A stretch of DNA of 52,573 bases from Rhodocyclaceae bacterium (GTDB lineage Bacteria > Pseudomonadota > Gammaproteobacteria > Burkholderiales > Usitatibacteraceae). Below, one piece after another: positions 1 through 9,586 of this stretch. Location of the stretch: contig JADCIX010000035.1 of NCBI GenBank assembly GCA_020247545.1, forward strand, positions 1 through 52,573, in the 5' to 3' direction. Position numbers and translations under genes: made by a program. The notes under the pieces were generated by a model. It did not search any database. It was given only the letters and a program-made list of their open reading frames with translations, and was not told where the DNA came from. Numbering within the stretch: position 1 is the stretch's first letter; every line of letters begins with the position of its first letter.

Positions 1-232
1 CCTCACCAGCAATCCGTGCACCTAAGCACCAGCTACCTTCCGCAATCAGCCTAAACCAACCACCTCCAGTAACCATCACCAGCAAAGCACCCCAATACCA
101 GAGTACCCACCTCAATCGGTTGTCTAGTTTTTAAAGAACGACTCGAAACACATCCCATTGCGGCTCTCTTTAGAACCGCAGCGGTTTTTTTCGAAGGATT
201 GCGATTATGCAGCGCACCATCAGCTCGGTCAA
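1..232 (-). promoter_or_regulatory. rRNA operon promoter and leader (operon lies left of window)
   Basis: Read on the minus strand there is a strong sigma-70 promoter: -35 TTGACC (227-232), a 17-bp spacer and -10 CATAAT (204-209). The transcript then makes a hairpin (159-180, arms TGCGG/CCGCA with an inner TCT/AGA pairing) and carries GTTCTTTAAAAA (128-139). That is the boxA-type antitermination element expected in a 16S leader or rRNA spacer. No mature rRNA sequence falls within the window, so the operon itself is inferred to start beyond position 1. The remaining 120 bases before the edge have no ORF and fit an rRNA leader. Confidence 0.7.
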
Positions 233-588
233 CCCCTTTTTTAAAAAAGATTTCAATATCGCGATGAAAATATGACTAATGTAATCTGCGATACGTAAGT
301 TTGATACCTACTGATACCTACATTAGATTAGATCGCACTCGTACCTATCGCCGTTCAACTAGGTCTTCGGTGGCATCAAATCTACCAACACTTTGTCCTC
401 GACCGTATCCTCCTGTAGAGGGCGCTCGCAGACTTATCCTGTCGCTCCAGCATGGAAAAGCTTGCAGAACAGCTAGCTGGGATCGGGCAGTTCGGCGGTG
501 CGGTGAGACAACAAATGGGGGTTTCTGCTATCCTGTGTGACTGTATTTTTGCCATTGACGGCAGATTCCAGGCCGACTCACTGTCCCG
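233..588. other. Intergenic region between rrn promoter and M23 gene
   Basis: This is the divergent spacer between the rRNA promoter and the peptidase gene. Small open frames here overlap each other on both strands and have no recognisable protein content. The A/T-rich stretch at 241-300, just upstream of the rRNA -35 box, fits an UP-element-like region for rrn. I see no convincing promoter for the gene at 589. Confidence 0.4.
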
Positions 589-1941
589 ATGAACCACACA
601 AAATTCAAAATTCAAGCGCATCAGGGAGTGACGCGGCTGGCGAATGCCATCCGTTGTGCGGTCCAACGTCCAGAGCTGCGGCGCACGGCGGTTGCAGTCG
701 GTGTACTGTTAGCCCTGCCCATCTTTGGCGTGCTGACGGCGTTTGGCGTTTCTTCAGACACCTCAACAACACAGGTTGTACGCCGCGACGTCGATCAACT
801 GATTGCCTTGCCTGACTTTCAAGAACAAGACAGCGGGCAGGTCGAATATCGGACTGCGGATCGCGTACAGCGCGGGGATACAGTTGCAAGTCTGTTACAA
901 CGACTCAGCGTGAACGACAAAGCCGCATTTGAATTCTTGCGCACGTCTCGGGAGGCGCGCTCGCTCTTTCAGCTTCGCCCCGGCAAAACGTTGCAAGCGG
1001 TAATAAATGGCGACGGCGAGATGCAATCACTTGTTTATTTCCACAGCGCCGACAAATTGCTGGAAGTGGTGCGTGATCACGATACATTCAAGGCTGTTGA
1101 AAAGATCGTCACGCCGACTGCACAAACCGTGCGCAAGACAGGCGTCATCAAATCATCGCTATACGGCGCAACGGATGCGGCCAACATCCCCGACGCGGTT
1201 GCTAACCAGCTCGCAAGAATATTCTCAACCGATATCGATTTCCACATCGATCTTCGGACCGGTGACCGCTTCGCTGTCGTATACGAAATGCTTTACTACA
1301 ACGGCGAATTCCTCAGACCTGGTCGCGTGCTCTCTGCAGAATTCTCCAACAAAGGAAAAACCTTCGAGGCCTATCTGTTTACAGATGGTGAAGGCAACGA
1401 GGGCTACTACGCCGCAGACGGTTCGAACCGGGCGAAGTCGTTTCTACGGTCCCCGCTAGCGTTCTCGAGAGTTTCGTCAGGCTTCGGCGGCCGGATGCAC
1501 CCAATATTCCGCAACTGGCGGCAACACACGGGCGTTGATTTCGCCGCACCGCGCGGAACGTCCACCTGGGCGACCGCCGATGGCGTGGTTGAGTTCGCCG
1601 GTGTAAAGGGCGGCTACGGCAATGTTGTTGAGGTTCGCCATTCCGGCTCGATAAGTACGTTATATGGTCATCTCTCGGGGTTCGCACCGGGAGTCCGTAA
1701 GGGGACACGCGTTACACAGGGCCAAACGTTGGGCTACGTAGGCTCAACTGGGTTCGCAACCGGCCCGCACCTGCACTACGAGTTTAAGATTGGCGGCCAA
1801 CATCAGGACCCAATGCGCGTCGCCCTACCCAAGGCAGATCCGCTCGCCGCTAGGTACATCGCCCAGTTTAAGGCCACTGCAGCCGCCCAAGGTACGCAGC
1901 TCGCGCTCATGCGCGACATTATCCCGAGCCGCTTCGAGTAG
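589..1941 (+). CDS. M23 family metallopeptidase (OapA/MepM-like)
   Basis: A 450-aa cell-wall peptidase predicted to cut peptidoglycan cross-links in the periplasm. An N-terminal membrane anchor lies at about residues 34-53, so the catalytic part faces the periplasm. A LysM/OapA-like and linker region covers about 85-270. The C-terminal M23 (LytM) domain covers about 298-410 with the zinc ligands visible: HP at 304, HTGVD (H313, D317) and HLH (H394, H396). All catalytic residues are intact, so it should be an active endopeptidase rather than an EnvC-type activator. The start is the first ATG before the anchor; the Shine-Dalgarno is weak. It is transcribed away from the rRNA promoter and is monocistronic. 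Confidence 0.85.
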   Translation: MNHTKFKIQAHQGVTRLANAIRCAVQRPELRRTAVAVGVLLALPIFGVLTAFGVSSDTSTTQVVRRDVDQLIALPDFQEQDSGQVEYRTADRVQRGDTVASLLQRLSVNDKAAFEFLRTSREARSLFQLRPGKTLQAVINGDGEMQSLVYFHSADKLLEVVRDHDTFKAVEKIVTPTAQTVRKTGVIKSSLYGATDAANIPDAVANQLARIFSTDIDFHIDLRTGDRFAVVYEMLYYNGEFLRPGRVLSAEFSNKGKTFEAYLFTDGEGNEGYYAADGSNRAKSFLRSPLAFSRVSSGFGGRMHPIFRNWRQHTGVDFAAPRGTSTWATADGVVEFAGVKGGYGNVVEVRHSGSISTLYGHLSGFAPGVRKGTRVTQGQTLGYVGSTGFATGPHLHYEFKIGGQHQDPMRVALPKADPLAARYIAQFKATAAAQGTQLALMRDIIPSRFE

Positions 1942-2292
1942 CTCGGCTACTGCTCAGTTTTGCAAGCCTCTTTGTTTGACCTAACTGCATGGTCAATTTC
2001 GGAGCATACAAAACGCTACCCGCCGGGGCTACCCGCCGGGCACGAATAGTATGAGTGTTTGTGGCGGTGGCGCTGATAACAGGGCATTGATGGCGAGGTT
2101 CGCAGCATTACCCCCCAGCGCAACGTTAGCAAGATTAAGCCTTTGGCATACCCGCTCAACAAGTCGACCGCAGGCCCTAGCATGGCGCGCCAAACAATAC
2201 GCCGACACCAAGCCTGTCGACTTAACGCGTCCGATCAGTGTCGCGCACCGAAACATTGCCGGCACGCCTACTCTCACATAATGTCTGTCGGG
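1942..2292. other. Intergenic gap with a tandem 13-bp repeat
   Basis: There are 351 bases between two convergent genes. A perfect tandem duplication of GCTACCCGCCGGG lies at 2015-2027 and 2028-2040. Open frames on both strands here overlap each other and match no family I know. No clear rho-independent terminator is visible for either neighbour. Confidence 0.5.
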
Positions 2293-3600
2293 TCACATCG
2301 CCCCGGCAAGCGCCTGCTCGACATCCCAAAGAATATCGTCGAGCGTTTCGAGCCCTACTGAGAGGCGAATCATATCGGGCGGTACACCGGCCTTTATTTG
2401 ATCCGCCTCGCTAAGCTGCCGGTGCGTGGTGGATGCGGGATGAATGACGAGCGATTTTGCGTCGCCAATGTTTGCCAAGTGCGAGATGAACTGCAACGCC
2501 TCGATAAATTTCACCCCCGCTTCAAATCTCGATACCGAGCCGGGTTTGATGCCAAACGACAGTAGTGCCCCTGCTCCACGCGGCATGTATTTCTCTATCA
2601 ACGTATGGTACCGATTGGTGACCAACCCCGGATAATTCACCCACGCGACTGCCGGATGGTTAACGAGGAAAGTCGCAACAGCCATCGCGTTTTCACAATG
2701 ACGTTGCATACGCAGCGGGAGGGTTTCAAGCCCCTGCATCAACTGCCAAGCACTAAACGGTGATAGCGTCGGCCCATACACCCGCATCACCTCCATGCGC
2801 GCCTTCATGGTGTATGCGAAGTCGCCAAATGTTTCAAAGAAGCGCACGCCGTGATAACCCGCAGATGGCTCGTGCAAGCCCGGAAACTTGGCCGCAATTT
2901 TTTCTTCACCCCACGGAAACTTGCCGCTTTCGATGACCACACCACCCATCGTCGTTCCGTGTCCGCCCATAAACTTGGTGGCGCTGTGAATCACAATATC
3001 CGCGCCGTGTTTCAGCGGCTGGCAAAGATAAGGTGACGCCGCAGTGTTGTCCACCACAAACGGCACACCCGCCTCGCGCGCGATCATGCCAACCGCTTCT
3101 AGGTCGATCAGGTTGAGCGCCGGGTTGCCCAAGGTCTCGGAGAAAACTGCTTTGGTGTTTGGCTTGATTGCGCGTCGAAAATTTTCTGGGTCATCCGGAT
3201 CTACCAGCGTTGCCTCAATACCGAGTTTCTTGAAGTTAACGTTGAACATTGTATGGGTGCCGCCGTACAGCTTCGACGACGATACGATGTGATCTCCAGC
3301 CTCCAGAATGTTCAGTAACGCCACCATCTCTGCCGCTTGCCCGCTGGCTGTTGCGACGGCGGCCCGTCCGCCTTCCAGCGCGGCACAACGCTCCTCGAAC
3401 GCAGCGGTCGTCGGGTTTGACAAGCGAGTGTAAACATTGCCGAATGTTTGCAGGTTGAATAGTGACGCCGCTTGCTCGGCGCTATCAAACACATATGACG
3501 TGGTTTGATAAATCGGCAGTGCGCGTGAGCCCGTCGCTTGATCAGGAATTTGCCCTGCGTGCAGCGCCAATGTCTCAAAGCCGAATTTGCGATCTGGCAT
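2293..3600 (-). CDS. metY: O-acetylhomoserine sulfhydrylase (Cys/Met metabolism PLP enzyme)
   Basis: A 435-aa cytoplasmic PLP enzyme of the MetY/MetZ branch of the Cys/Met metabolism family. It makes homocysteine from O-acetylhomoserine and sulfide in methionine synthesis. The PLP lysine is K209 in SATKFMGGHG, and the cofactor-binding aspartate is D184 in VVDNT. YTRLSNPT near residue 57 and the C-terminal RLSVGLE motif are typical. The length (about 430 aa) fits O-acetylhomoserine sulfhydrylase better than cystathionine gamma-synthase (about 380-400). A GAGGA site lies about 9 nt before the ATG. It is monocistronic; I found no SAM riboswitch signature in the 200-bp upstream gap. Confidence 0.88.
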   Translation of the reverse strand: MPDRKFGFETLALHAGQIPDQATGSRALPIYQTTSYVFDSAEQAASLFNLQTFGNVYTRLSNPTTAAFEERCAALEGGRAAVATASGQAAEMVALLNILEAGDHIVSSSKLYGGTHTMFNVNFKKLGIEATLVDPDDPENFRRAIKPNTKAVFSETLGNPALNLIDLEAVGMIAREAGVPFVVDNTAASPYLCQPLKHGADIVIHSATKFMGGHGTTMGGVVIESGKFPWGEEKIAAKFPGLHEPSAGYHGVRFFETFGDFAYTMKARMEVMRVYGPTLSPFSAWQLMQGLETLPLRMQRHCENAMAVATFLVNHPAVAWVNYPGLVTNRYHTLIEKYMPRGAGALLSFGIKPGSVSRFEAGVKFIEALQFISHLANIGDAKSLVIHPASTTHRQLSEADQIKAGVPPDMIRLSVGLETLDDILWDVEQALAGAM

Positions 3601-3803
3601 GCCGGGCTGTCCTCAAGTTCGACGAAGCCACGATTCTAACGGCTGTTTCGCCCAGTCGGGGAATCACTCTAGGACATGATCAATCAGCTTTGCCCTTGAC
3701 TGCGCGCGGACATGAAAGCTAACAGCTAACGCGGGCACCACAGTGGCAGTAGCAATCGCGGTGGATCGACCGGATTTTTTATGTCTTCATGCGCCTTAAG
3801 TAA

Positions 3804-5009
3804 CTAACGGTTTGCTTTCAGAAAAGCGACGGCCCTAGGCAACGTGTCGATCACAATGCTGTTGTGCGTTCCACCAGGTACGTCGAGCAGCGACACCGCC
3901 GTCCCATTGGCAATCAGGGTTTGCGCCAGAACTGTGGTTGCCCCCGCCGGCACCTGCTCGTCGGCAGACCCTTGCACCACTAGGACAGGTGCCGTCAGCC
4001 GAACCTGTCCGACCCGATTGGCCGTTGCGATGGACGCGAAGTCATTATTTGTCACCCAGTCCCGACGGAAACCGGGATAGCTTCCCAAATTGCCGCCGCC
4101 GCTCAGAAAAGCATTCAAATCATTACTGATGGCCGTGCCGAAGGCTTCGCAATTGGCATCCGTCAATGCTATATCAAACAGCGGGCGCATCCGTGTGCCA
4201 AAAACTCGACTAACGTCCAGATTAGGGTTCACGGTGCGCATACCGTGAATCGCAAAGGAGCCGTTTAGTTGAACGAAAAAAAGTATCTCAGCAGCCTGGT
4301 TAAGGTCACCAGCGGAAATGAGCGCATCGATACTTTGGAAGGCAAGATTGCTACTGAGTACCAAGTCAGAGCCCGGTGCCAGAGCAACAACCCCGCGCAA
4401 CGGAAAATCGGTACCAAGCTGGCTAGCGAACTGCGCAGCAGACAGCGCCACATGACCGCCTTGGGAGTGACCAATGATGGACCAAGCCTTCGACACCGTC
4501 GTACTGCCGACGGCCTGCGCCGCCTTGACCGCTGACAACACTGAATTTGAGTGACTTGAGCGGATGAAATACGGATGCACACCGGGTGCGTCGAGGCCTT
4601 CGTAGTCCGGAGCCAGAACCGCAAAACCGGCGGCGAGCAGGGCATTGGCAACGGCCGGTTCGGTCAGACCCGCAAAATTACGGCTAGGCGCGCAACTGTC
4701 GGCTACACCGGTTGTGCCATGTGCCCACACCACGAGTGGCCAGCCGCCATTTGGAGGACTACCCGGCGGCGCAAACAACAGCGCGTTCGCTTCTGTCAGA
4801 CCCCCGCCAATGGCCTGCATCCGATAGCGGAGTTTCACGATGCTAGCGGCACCGACAATCCCACTAGCTTGCGCGGTGCTACTCGCCACCAAATCGCCAG
4901 CAGCAGGCAACGCAACCGCTAGCGATGAGCCTTTGTTATCCCCGCAACCGAACAACGATACGCTGACGATTATCCACACCGCTGCGAGTGCAAGTTGAAT
5001 TCGTTTCAT
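3804..5009 (-). CDS. Secreted alpha/beta-hydrolase lipoprotein (secretory lipase-like)
   Basis: A 401-aa hydrolase with a lipoprotein signal peptide (hydrophobic residues 8-20, lipobox ending at C22), so probably attached to the cell envelope. The alpha/beta-hydrolase triad can be proposed: nucleophile S182 in GHSQG, D350 in VQGSADEQVP and H382 in GGTHNS. The layout, with a long insertion between the nucleophile and the acid, resembles secretory lipases (LIP family), which hydrolyse ester bonds; the substrate cannot be told. AGAGGA lies 6 nt before the ATG. It stands alone between metY and a small lipoprotein. Confidence 0.75.
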   Translation of the reverse strand: MKRIQLALAAVWIIVSVSLFGCGDNKGSSLAVALPAAGDLVASSTAQASGIVGAASIVKLRYRMQAIGGGLTEANALLFAPPGSPPNGGWPLVVWAHGTTGVADSCAPSRNFAGLTEPAVANALLAAGFAVLAPDYEGLDAPGVHPYFIRSSHSNSVLSAVKAAQAVGSTTVSKAWSIIGHSQGGHVALSAAQFASQLGTDFPLRGVVALAPGSDLVLSSNLAFQSIDALISAGDLNQAAEILFFVQLNGSFAIHGMRTVNPNLDVSRVFGTRMRPLFDIALTDANCEAFGTAISNDLNAFLSGGGNLGSYPGFRRDWVTNNDFASIATANRVGQVRLTAPVLVVQGSADEQVPAGATTVLAQTLIANGTAVSLLDVPGGTHNSIVIDTLPRAVAFLKANR

Positions 5010-5095
5010 GCTAATCCTCTCAAGTGTTTACGGGGGCGTTGCCCCGACTGTGCAAAAGCGGGTCTAGATTTGGCAAACGATGAACACAGTAACGT

Positions 5096-5506
5096 TCAGC
5101 GCGACCGAAGCGTGAATGTGTTGGTCTCTGCAGCTCGCTCAGGCAGGTCCACGTAGAAGCGGTCGCCACTCAACTGATAAACCGTGTGGCAAGCTTCTGG
5201 ATCCTGCTCGACCCGAATGCAAAGCAGGGCAGGTTCCGCCGATAGCCGCCACTGGCCCGCCACAACCTTAGCCGTAAAAAAGCGGCTGCGCACTTGCATG
5301 CGTCCGTCTGGTTCGAAGCGAAAACGTAGGCCGTTCTTGACGTCGTCGTCGAACCAAAGTGCCTCGCTAGCTGCGCGTTCGAATAGTGCTCGCAACTCAA
5401 CCACATGGAGCGCTTTAGCCTCTCTGGGCACGACTCCCGGCGTGTAGCTCGCACAGCCGAAGAGCAGCGCTAGCGAGCTGAATATCACCAAACCTAGAAT
5501 TCGCAT
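5096..5506 (-). CDS. Small lipoprotein of unknown function
   Basis: A 136-aa predicted lipoprotein: signal MRILGLVIFSSLALLFGC with the lipobox cysteine at residue 18. The mature part is small and rich in beta-prone sequence, and I recognise no domain. I start it at 5506 rather than at the frame's first ATG (5692) because a lipoprotein signal follows directly and GGAAGA sits 6 nt upstream. The longer version would also run into the divergent response regulator gene. It shares a 184-bp divergent promoter region with that regulator, so it may be one of its targets; this is inference. Confidence 0.6.
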   Translation of the reverse strand: MRILGLVIFSSLALLFGCASYTPGVVPREAKALHVVELRALFERAASEALWFDDDVKNGLRFRFEPDGRMQVRSRFFTAKVVAGQWRLSAEPALLCIRVEQDPEACHTVYQLSGDRFYVDLPERAAETNTFTLRSR

Positions 5507-5690
5507 ATAGAATCTTCCGATCAAATTTCCACAGGTGCGACCGCAGTTGGCCTGCCATCTGTCAAATCTGAATTTGATTTGTTGAGTTATTGCCTCGTAA
5601 GTGTTGCGTTTGTTCGGCAGCGTGCGGCCAAAACGGGCCAGTGTTCTAGCCGGGCTTGATATGCCGTACCCCATTACTTGCATCGTCACC

Positions 5691-6407
5691 ATGCCTCACA
5701 TCCTGCTAATTGAAGACTCGACCGACGTTTCTAATCTAGTGGCGAGCGAGCTGCGGGCGCTGGCTTTTGACGTCACCACAGCGCCTGATGGTAGGGCAGG
5801 TTGGTTGTTGCTCGAGGAGAGCGAGCCCGATTTACTGATTCTTGATGTCATGCTACCGGGCGTGAATGGCTTTGAGATTCTTCGCCGCCTCAGGGAGAAA
5901 GGCTTTGACAAGCCGATCCTTTTGCTCACCGCGCGTAGTGAGGAAGCCGACCGGGTGGTCGGATTGGAACTGGGTGCGGATGACTACATGGTGAAACCAT
6001 TTAGTCTGCGGGAACTCGCTGCGCGGGTTGCAGCGCTGTTGCGGCGGTATCGACGAGCTGAGACGAAGACGCACGAGGCCGCTGCGGAAACAAACCGGGC
6101 GACTTTACGAGTGCTGGACTGCGAGCTGGATCCCGCAGCCAGTTGGCTAACGGTGAATGGTGCCGACTGCAAGCTTTCTCGTCGAGAATTTCTCCTGTTG
6201 GAGCTACTGATGCGCACACCTGGGCGGGTGCTGACGCGCGAGTGGTTGCTTGAGCAGGTATATGGGCGAGACTATTCTGGAGAGGATCGGGCGGTCGACG
6301 CCTGTATCATGCGACTACGCGAACGCCTTGGACGCGCTAGCGCCATCTCGCGTGCGTTAGAGTCGGTGCGCGGGCTGGGCTATCGGCTGCGCGCCACTGG
6401 CAGCTGA
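5691..6407 (+). CDS. OmpR/PhoB-family response regulator
   Basis: A 238-aa two-component response regulator. The receiver domain is complete: the acidic pair in IEDSTD (residues 8-9), phospho-acceptor D52 in LILDVMLPG, T80 and K102 in VKPF. A winged-helix DNA-binding domain covers about 135-235 and ends in VRGLGYRL. The start is placed at 5691, where the receiver domain begins, although the frame is open for 30 codons upstream. The stop overlaps the start of the kinase gene by one base (TGATG), so the two are translationally coupled. The signal and targets are unknown; the divergent lipoprotein gene is a candidate target. Confidence 0.88.
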   Translation: MPHILLIEDSTDVSNLVASELRALAFDVTTAPDGRAGWLLLEESEPDLLILDVMLPGVNGFEILRRLREKGFDKPILLLTARSEEADRVVGLELGADDYMVKPFSLRELAARVAALLRRYRRAETKTHEAAAETNRATLRVLDCELDPAASWLTVNGADCKLSRREFLLLELLMRTPGRVLTREWLLEQVYGRDYSGEDRAVDACIMRLRERLGRASAISRALESVRGLGYRLRATGS

Positions 6408-7879
6408 TGGATCCTACAACATCGCCCGGCATGCCGCGTTTCCGGGACGCGATCTTGCGGGCCCAGCTACGCCCGGTGGTCTCTCTCGCGGTAGCGGCCG
6501 CGTTGGCAACCTCCATTGCTATATTGCTCGTCTATGCGACGCTGCGCTGGAGCCCTCGAAATCCACTGGATGAATTGCGGTTTGCGGAATTGCAATCAGT
6601 ACTGGGCCTCGCACACGAGGAGCAGTGGCCGCAGCTGGCCCGCTGGCTGGTGGAATACGGCCTCGGACAAGAGCTTGATGGGCCAGATCAGGTACGTTTG
6701 TTTGACGGTGAACGCGTGCCGGTGCACCGGATGGTGCAACTTCTGCAGGCCGGGCTGCGCGTCGACCCGATGAACCAAAGATCCCTCGGGCCAATCCCCG
6801 TAACATGGACACAGCCAGTCAATCGCGTCACTCCTCTCAGCATTGCTGCAGAACCCGGCGGGGCGCGTGGCCATTGGCGCGCCGTCGTGATCATGCTTTC
6901 GGAAGATCGTCGGCTTTTCGTTCAGGCCCCAGACCTTGAAATGTCGTTTGCGGCGCTTGCCAAAATCGTCGCGACTGTATTCGCGGCGACTCTGTTGTGC
7001 GTCGGCTGCTTCGTCGCCTTATTCCTGTGGGCGTTCCGTCGTTGGTTCGCTGCTGGAAGCGCCGAAGCACTCGCGCTTCCGGTCGAACGCCTCGCAGATG
7101 CCATGACTCGCTTCATGAAAGACCAGCGATACCCCATCGAAGTCGCAGTTACCCCGCCCTTAGAGCTGGCCGAGCTGATACAAATCAACAACCGCTTACA
7201 GCACCACGTTAGCGATAGCCTCCGCCAATCGGCGCAGGCGCGTGAAGACCAGAGCAACTTTGTGGCAGAGATTTCGCACGAACTTCGAACACCTCTGACC
7301 GTCATTCGCGGTCACGCAGAACGCCTCGCCAGAGAGCCAGCTTCGGTCGGGAGCGCAGAGATCATCGTGCGTCAAGTTGACGACCTTCACATTTTGCTCA
7401 GCGATCTGATTGATCTTGGCCGCATGCATTCCATCAACGCCAACATGCGGCAGGAGCCAGTCGATCTTGCCACTGTGTTAGAGGAGATGCACGCACGATT
7501 CCAGGCACCAGCCTGGAAACACGGCGTCCTTCTGCGCTGCGAAGGCCACTCATGCGACGCGTGTGTGGTGGCCGACCCACGCTGGCTGCGCCAAGCGATT
7601 GCCAATCTGTTGGCAAACGCCATCCGCCACACGCCGAACGGCGGCTGCGTTTCGGTTAGCGCCGGCAAAAATGGCGGCCAAGCGTTTATTCGCATTGATG
7701 ATACTGGGCCGGGAATAGGACACGAACAACCCACTGTTGACTATATCGGACGCAATGCGGGCATCGGCCTTAGGGTCGTGAGAAGTCTGCTTGCATCAAT
7801 GGGTGGCGCGATCAATACAGAACCCAACGAGGACGGTGGTACCGCGACGATTCTCTGGTTGCGGCTACAGAATTCGTGA
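6407..7879 (+). CDS. Sensor histidine kinase, cognate partner of the upstream regulator
   Basis: A 490-aa inner-membrane histidine kinase. Two transmembrane segments (about 25-46 and 185-210) frame a periplasmic sensor of about 135 residues that has no recognisable domain. A HAMP-like linker follows, then the HisKA box with H291 in FVAEISHELRTPL. The HATPase region shows an N box (LLANAIRHTPNGG), a G1 box (DTGPGIG) and a G2 box (GIGLRVV). The gene begins inside the regulator's stop codon, so expression is coupled. No terminator is obvious before the convergent SPFH gene 95 bp on. Confidence 0.88.
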   Translation: MDPTTSPGMPRFRDAILRAQLRPVVSLAVAAALATSIAILLVYATLRWSPRNPLDELRFAELQSVLGLAHEEQWPQLARWLVEYGLGQELDGPDQVRLFDGERVPVHRMVQLLQAGLRVDPMNQRSLGPIPVTWTQPVNRVTPLSIAAEPGGARGHWRAVVIMLSEDRRLFVQAPDLEMSFAALAKIVATVFAATLLCVGCFVALFLWAFRRWFAAGSAEALALPVERLADAMTRFMKDQRYPIEVAVTPPLELAELIQINNRLQHHVSDSLRQSAQAREDQSNFVAEISHELRTPLTVIRGHAERLAREPASVGSAEIIVRQVDDLHILLSDLIDLGRMHSINANMRQEPVDLATVLEEMHARFQAPAWKHGVLLRCEGHSCDACVVADPRWLRQAIANLLANAIRHTPNGGCVSVSAGKNGGQAFIRIDDTGPGIGHEQPTVDYIGRNAGIGLRVVRSLLASMGGAINTEPNEDGGTATILWLRLQNS

Positions 7880-7973
7880 CGTTGCGACCGATCACACCGT
7901 ACTCAAGAAATCGAATGACACCCGCACATAGAACCGTCCCGCATCTGCGGGGCAGCGAGCTTGCGTGACGCGT

Positions 7974-8960
7974 TCATTTCATCACCTGCTTGGTCTTATC
8001 CAACACCGTCATGGCAGTTGACAGCATACCGGCAACATCCGCGATATTCGCCGGAACAATCAGCGTGTTGCCGGCCTTTGCTAGGTTGCCAAATTGCTCG
8101 ACGTACTTTTCTGCGATCTTCAAGTTTGCGGCTTGCTGTCCGCCGGGCGCTTCCAATGCTGCGGCAACTTGACGTACTGCAGATGCTGTCGCCTCTGCTA
8201 CCGTGGTGAGCGCCTGCGCCTCACCCTGGGCTTTGTTGATGGCGGCTTGTTTCTCACCTTCTGAGGCCAAAATTGCCGCTTGGCGTTGACCGTCGGCGAT
8301 GTTGATCTCTTCCTGACGCACACCTTCTGACTTGGCGATCAAGGCGCGCTTCTCGCGCTCGGCGGTGATCTGCGCCTGCATGGAGCGCAGGATCGATTCT
8401 GGCGGCGTCAGACTCTTGATTTCGTAGCGGAGTACTTTGATGCCCCACGTGCGGCCGGCTTCATCCAGCACACTGACAATCTTGTGGTTAATTTCGTCAC
8501 GGCTTTCAAAGGTCTTATCGAGTTCCATCTTGCCGACTTCCGAACGCAGCGCCGTCTGTGCCAACTGCGTAATAGCCATGATGTAGTCGCTTGAACCGTA
8601 ACTGGCAAGTTTTGGATCCATTACCTGAAAATAGATGATGCCGTCGACGGCCAACTGCGTGTTGTCTTTGGTGATACATACCTGCTCGGGAATATCCAGC
8701 GGGACTTCCTTCAGGCTATGACGATAAGCGACACGATCAAAGAACGGCACGATGACGTTTAGACCAGGAACGAGGGTCGAGTGATACTTACCCAACCGCT
8801 CCACTACCCATGCGTTTTGTTGAGGGACGATGCGAACACCTTCAACAACAAAGACAATGATGGTGGCGAGGAGGAAAAACGGGATCGCATACCCTGCGAA
8901 GCCCGGCGTGAAATACAAACCCAGGGTGGCAACGAGAACCGCGGCGAATTTGACAAACAT
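7974..8960 (-). CDS. SPFH/band 7 membrane protein (stomatin-like, QmcA-type)
   Basis: A 328-aa membrane scaffold protein of the SPFH (stomatin/prohibitin) superfamily, which forms oligomers at the inner membrane and is linked to membrane quality control. One or two hydrophobic segments lie at residues 1-45, then the SPFH core begins at VRIVPQQNAWVVERLGKYH. A long Ala/Glu/Lys/Gln coiled coil covers about 210-290. The start at 8960 is chosen over the frame's first ATG (9053) because AGGAG lies 5 nt upstream and the hydrophobic anchor begins there. The adjacent NfeD gene upstream completes the classical SPFH-NfeD pair. Confidence 0.88.
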   Translation of the reverse strand: MFVKFAAVLVATLGLYFTPGFAGYAIPFFLLATIIVFVVEGVRIVPQQNAWVVERLGKYHSTLVPGLNVIVPFFDRVAYRHSLKEVPLDIPEQVCITKDNTQLAVDGIIYFQVMDPKLASYGSSDYIMAITQLAQTALRSEVGKMELDKTFESRDEINHKIVSVLDEAGRTWGIKVLRYEIKSLTPPESILRSMQAQITAEREKRALIAKSEGVRQEEINIADGQRQAAILASEGEKQAAINKAQGEAQALTTVAEATASAVRQVAAALEAPGGQQAANLKIAEKYVEQFGNLAKAGNTLIVPANIADVAGMLSTAMTVLDKTKQVMK

Positions 8961-9049
8961 GGGAACTCCTTTGTGATTGTCGTTCGTGTTTTGAATATGG
9001 TTGTTGGGGCCAAGTATTTGCTTGGCCACCGAGTAGGGTTGGTTATCGA

Positions 9050-9472
9050 TCAAGCGGAAGCCGATGACACATGCAGTACACCGTTTTCGGCGGACTGAAT
9101 GGTAAGCACATCGTTGGCCTGCGGTGATCCATCAACCTTTGCGTCCCAGCTGGAGCCGCGATATTTCACACGGGCGATTTTGCCGCTCTCGTTGACCCAG
9201 CTTTCGAACACCACAGTCTGTCCGACATCCAGACTGTTTTCGGATTTCGAGTCTTTAGGGTGTTTTTGCCACCAGGTGTGGACCAAATACACACCGATCA
9301 GCGACGCCGCCGCAGTGAAAACTACCTGCAGCCAAAATGCCCCGCCCAAGTAAGCGACCAATGCACCGACCAGAGCGGCGACGCCGAATACGAGAAGGTA
9401 GAAAGTGCCCGACAAAAGCTCGGCGATGACGAGAACAAAACCAGCGATTGCCCAGAGAACATATGATGCCAT
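9050..9472 (-). CDS. NfeD-family membrane protein
   Basis: A 140-aa short-form NfeD protein. Three to four transmembrane segments fill residues 1-65 and a soluble OB-fold (NfeD C-terminal) domain covers about 80-138 (KIARVKYRGSSWDAK region). Short NfeD proteins pair with SPFH partners and probably interact with them through the OB fold. AAGGAG lies 7 nt before the ATG. The SPFH gene starts 89 bp downstream on the same strand, so they form a likely two-gene operon. It lacks the ClpP-like serine protease domain of long NfeD proteins. Confidence 0.87.
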   Translation of the reverse strand: MASYVLWAIAGFVLVIAELLSGTFYLLVFGVAALVGALVAYLGGAFWLQVVFTAAASLIGVYLVHTWWQKHPKDSKSENSLDVGQTVVFESWVNESGKIARVKYRGSSWDAKVDGSPQANDVLTIQSAENGVLHVSSASA

Positions 9473-9586
9473 TTTGAAACTCCTTTCTTATTGTTATTGT
9501 GTTTCTTGTTAGTGTTGTGACGGTAATTTAACCGACGCCCATGACAAAAATATGACAATAACAATCCGCAAAAATTCCCCGCATAG

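Noticed and set aside
605-889. Frames antisense to the M23 peptidase
   Set aside because: Shadow frames of a well-supported gene.
2029-2277. 82-aa frame in the gap after the M23 gene; fleeting attC-like GCTAACG
   Set aside because: Both strands are open, there is no ribosome site, and only one weak core-like site is present with no inverse partner, so no integron call is made.
2293-3803. SAM riboswitch upstream of metY
   Set aside because: I looked for the conserved cores in the 200-bp upstream gap and did not see them.
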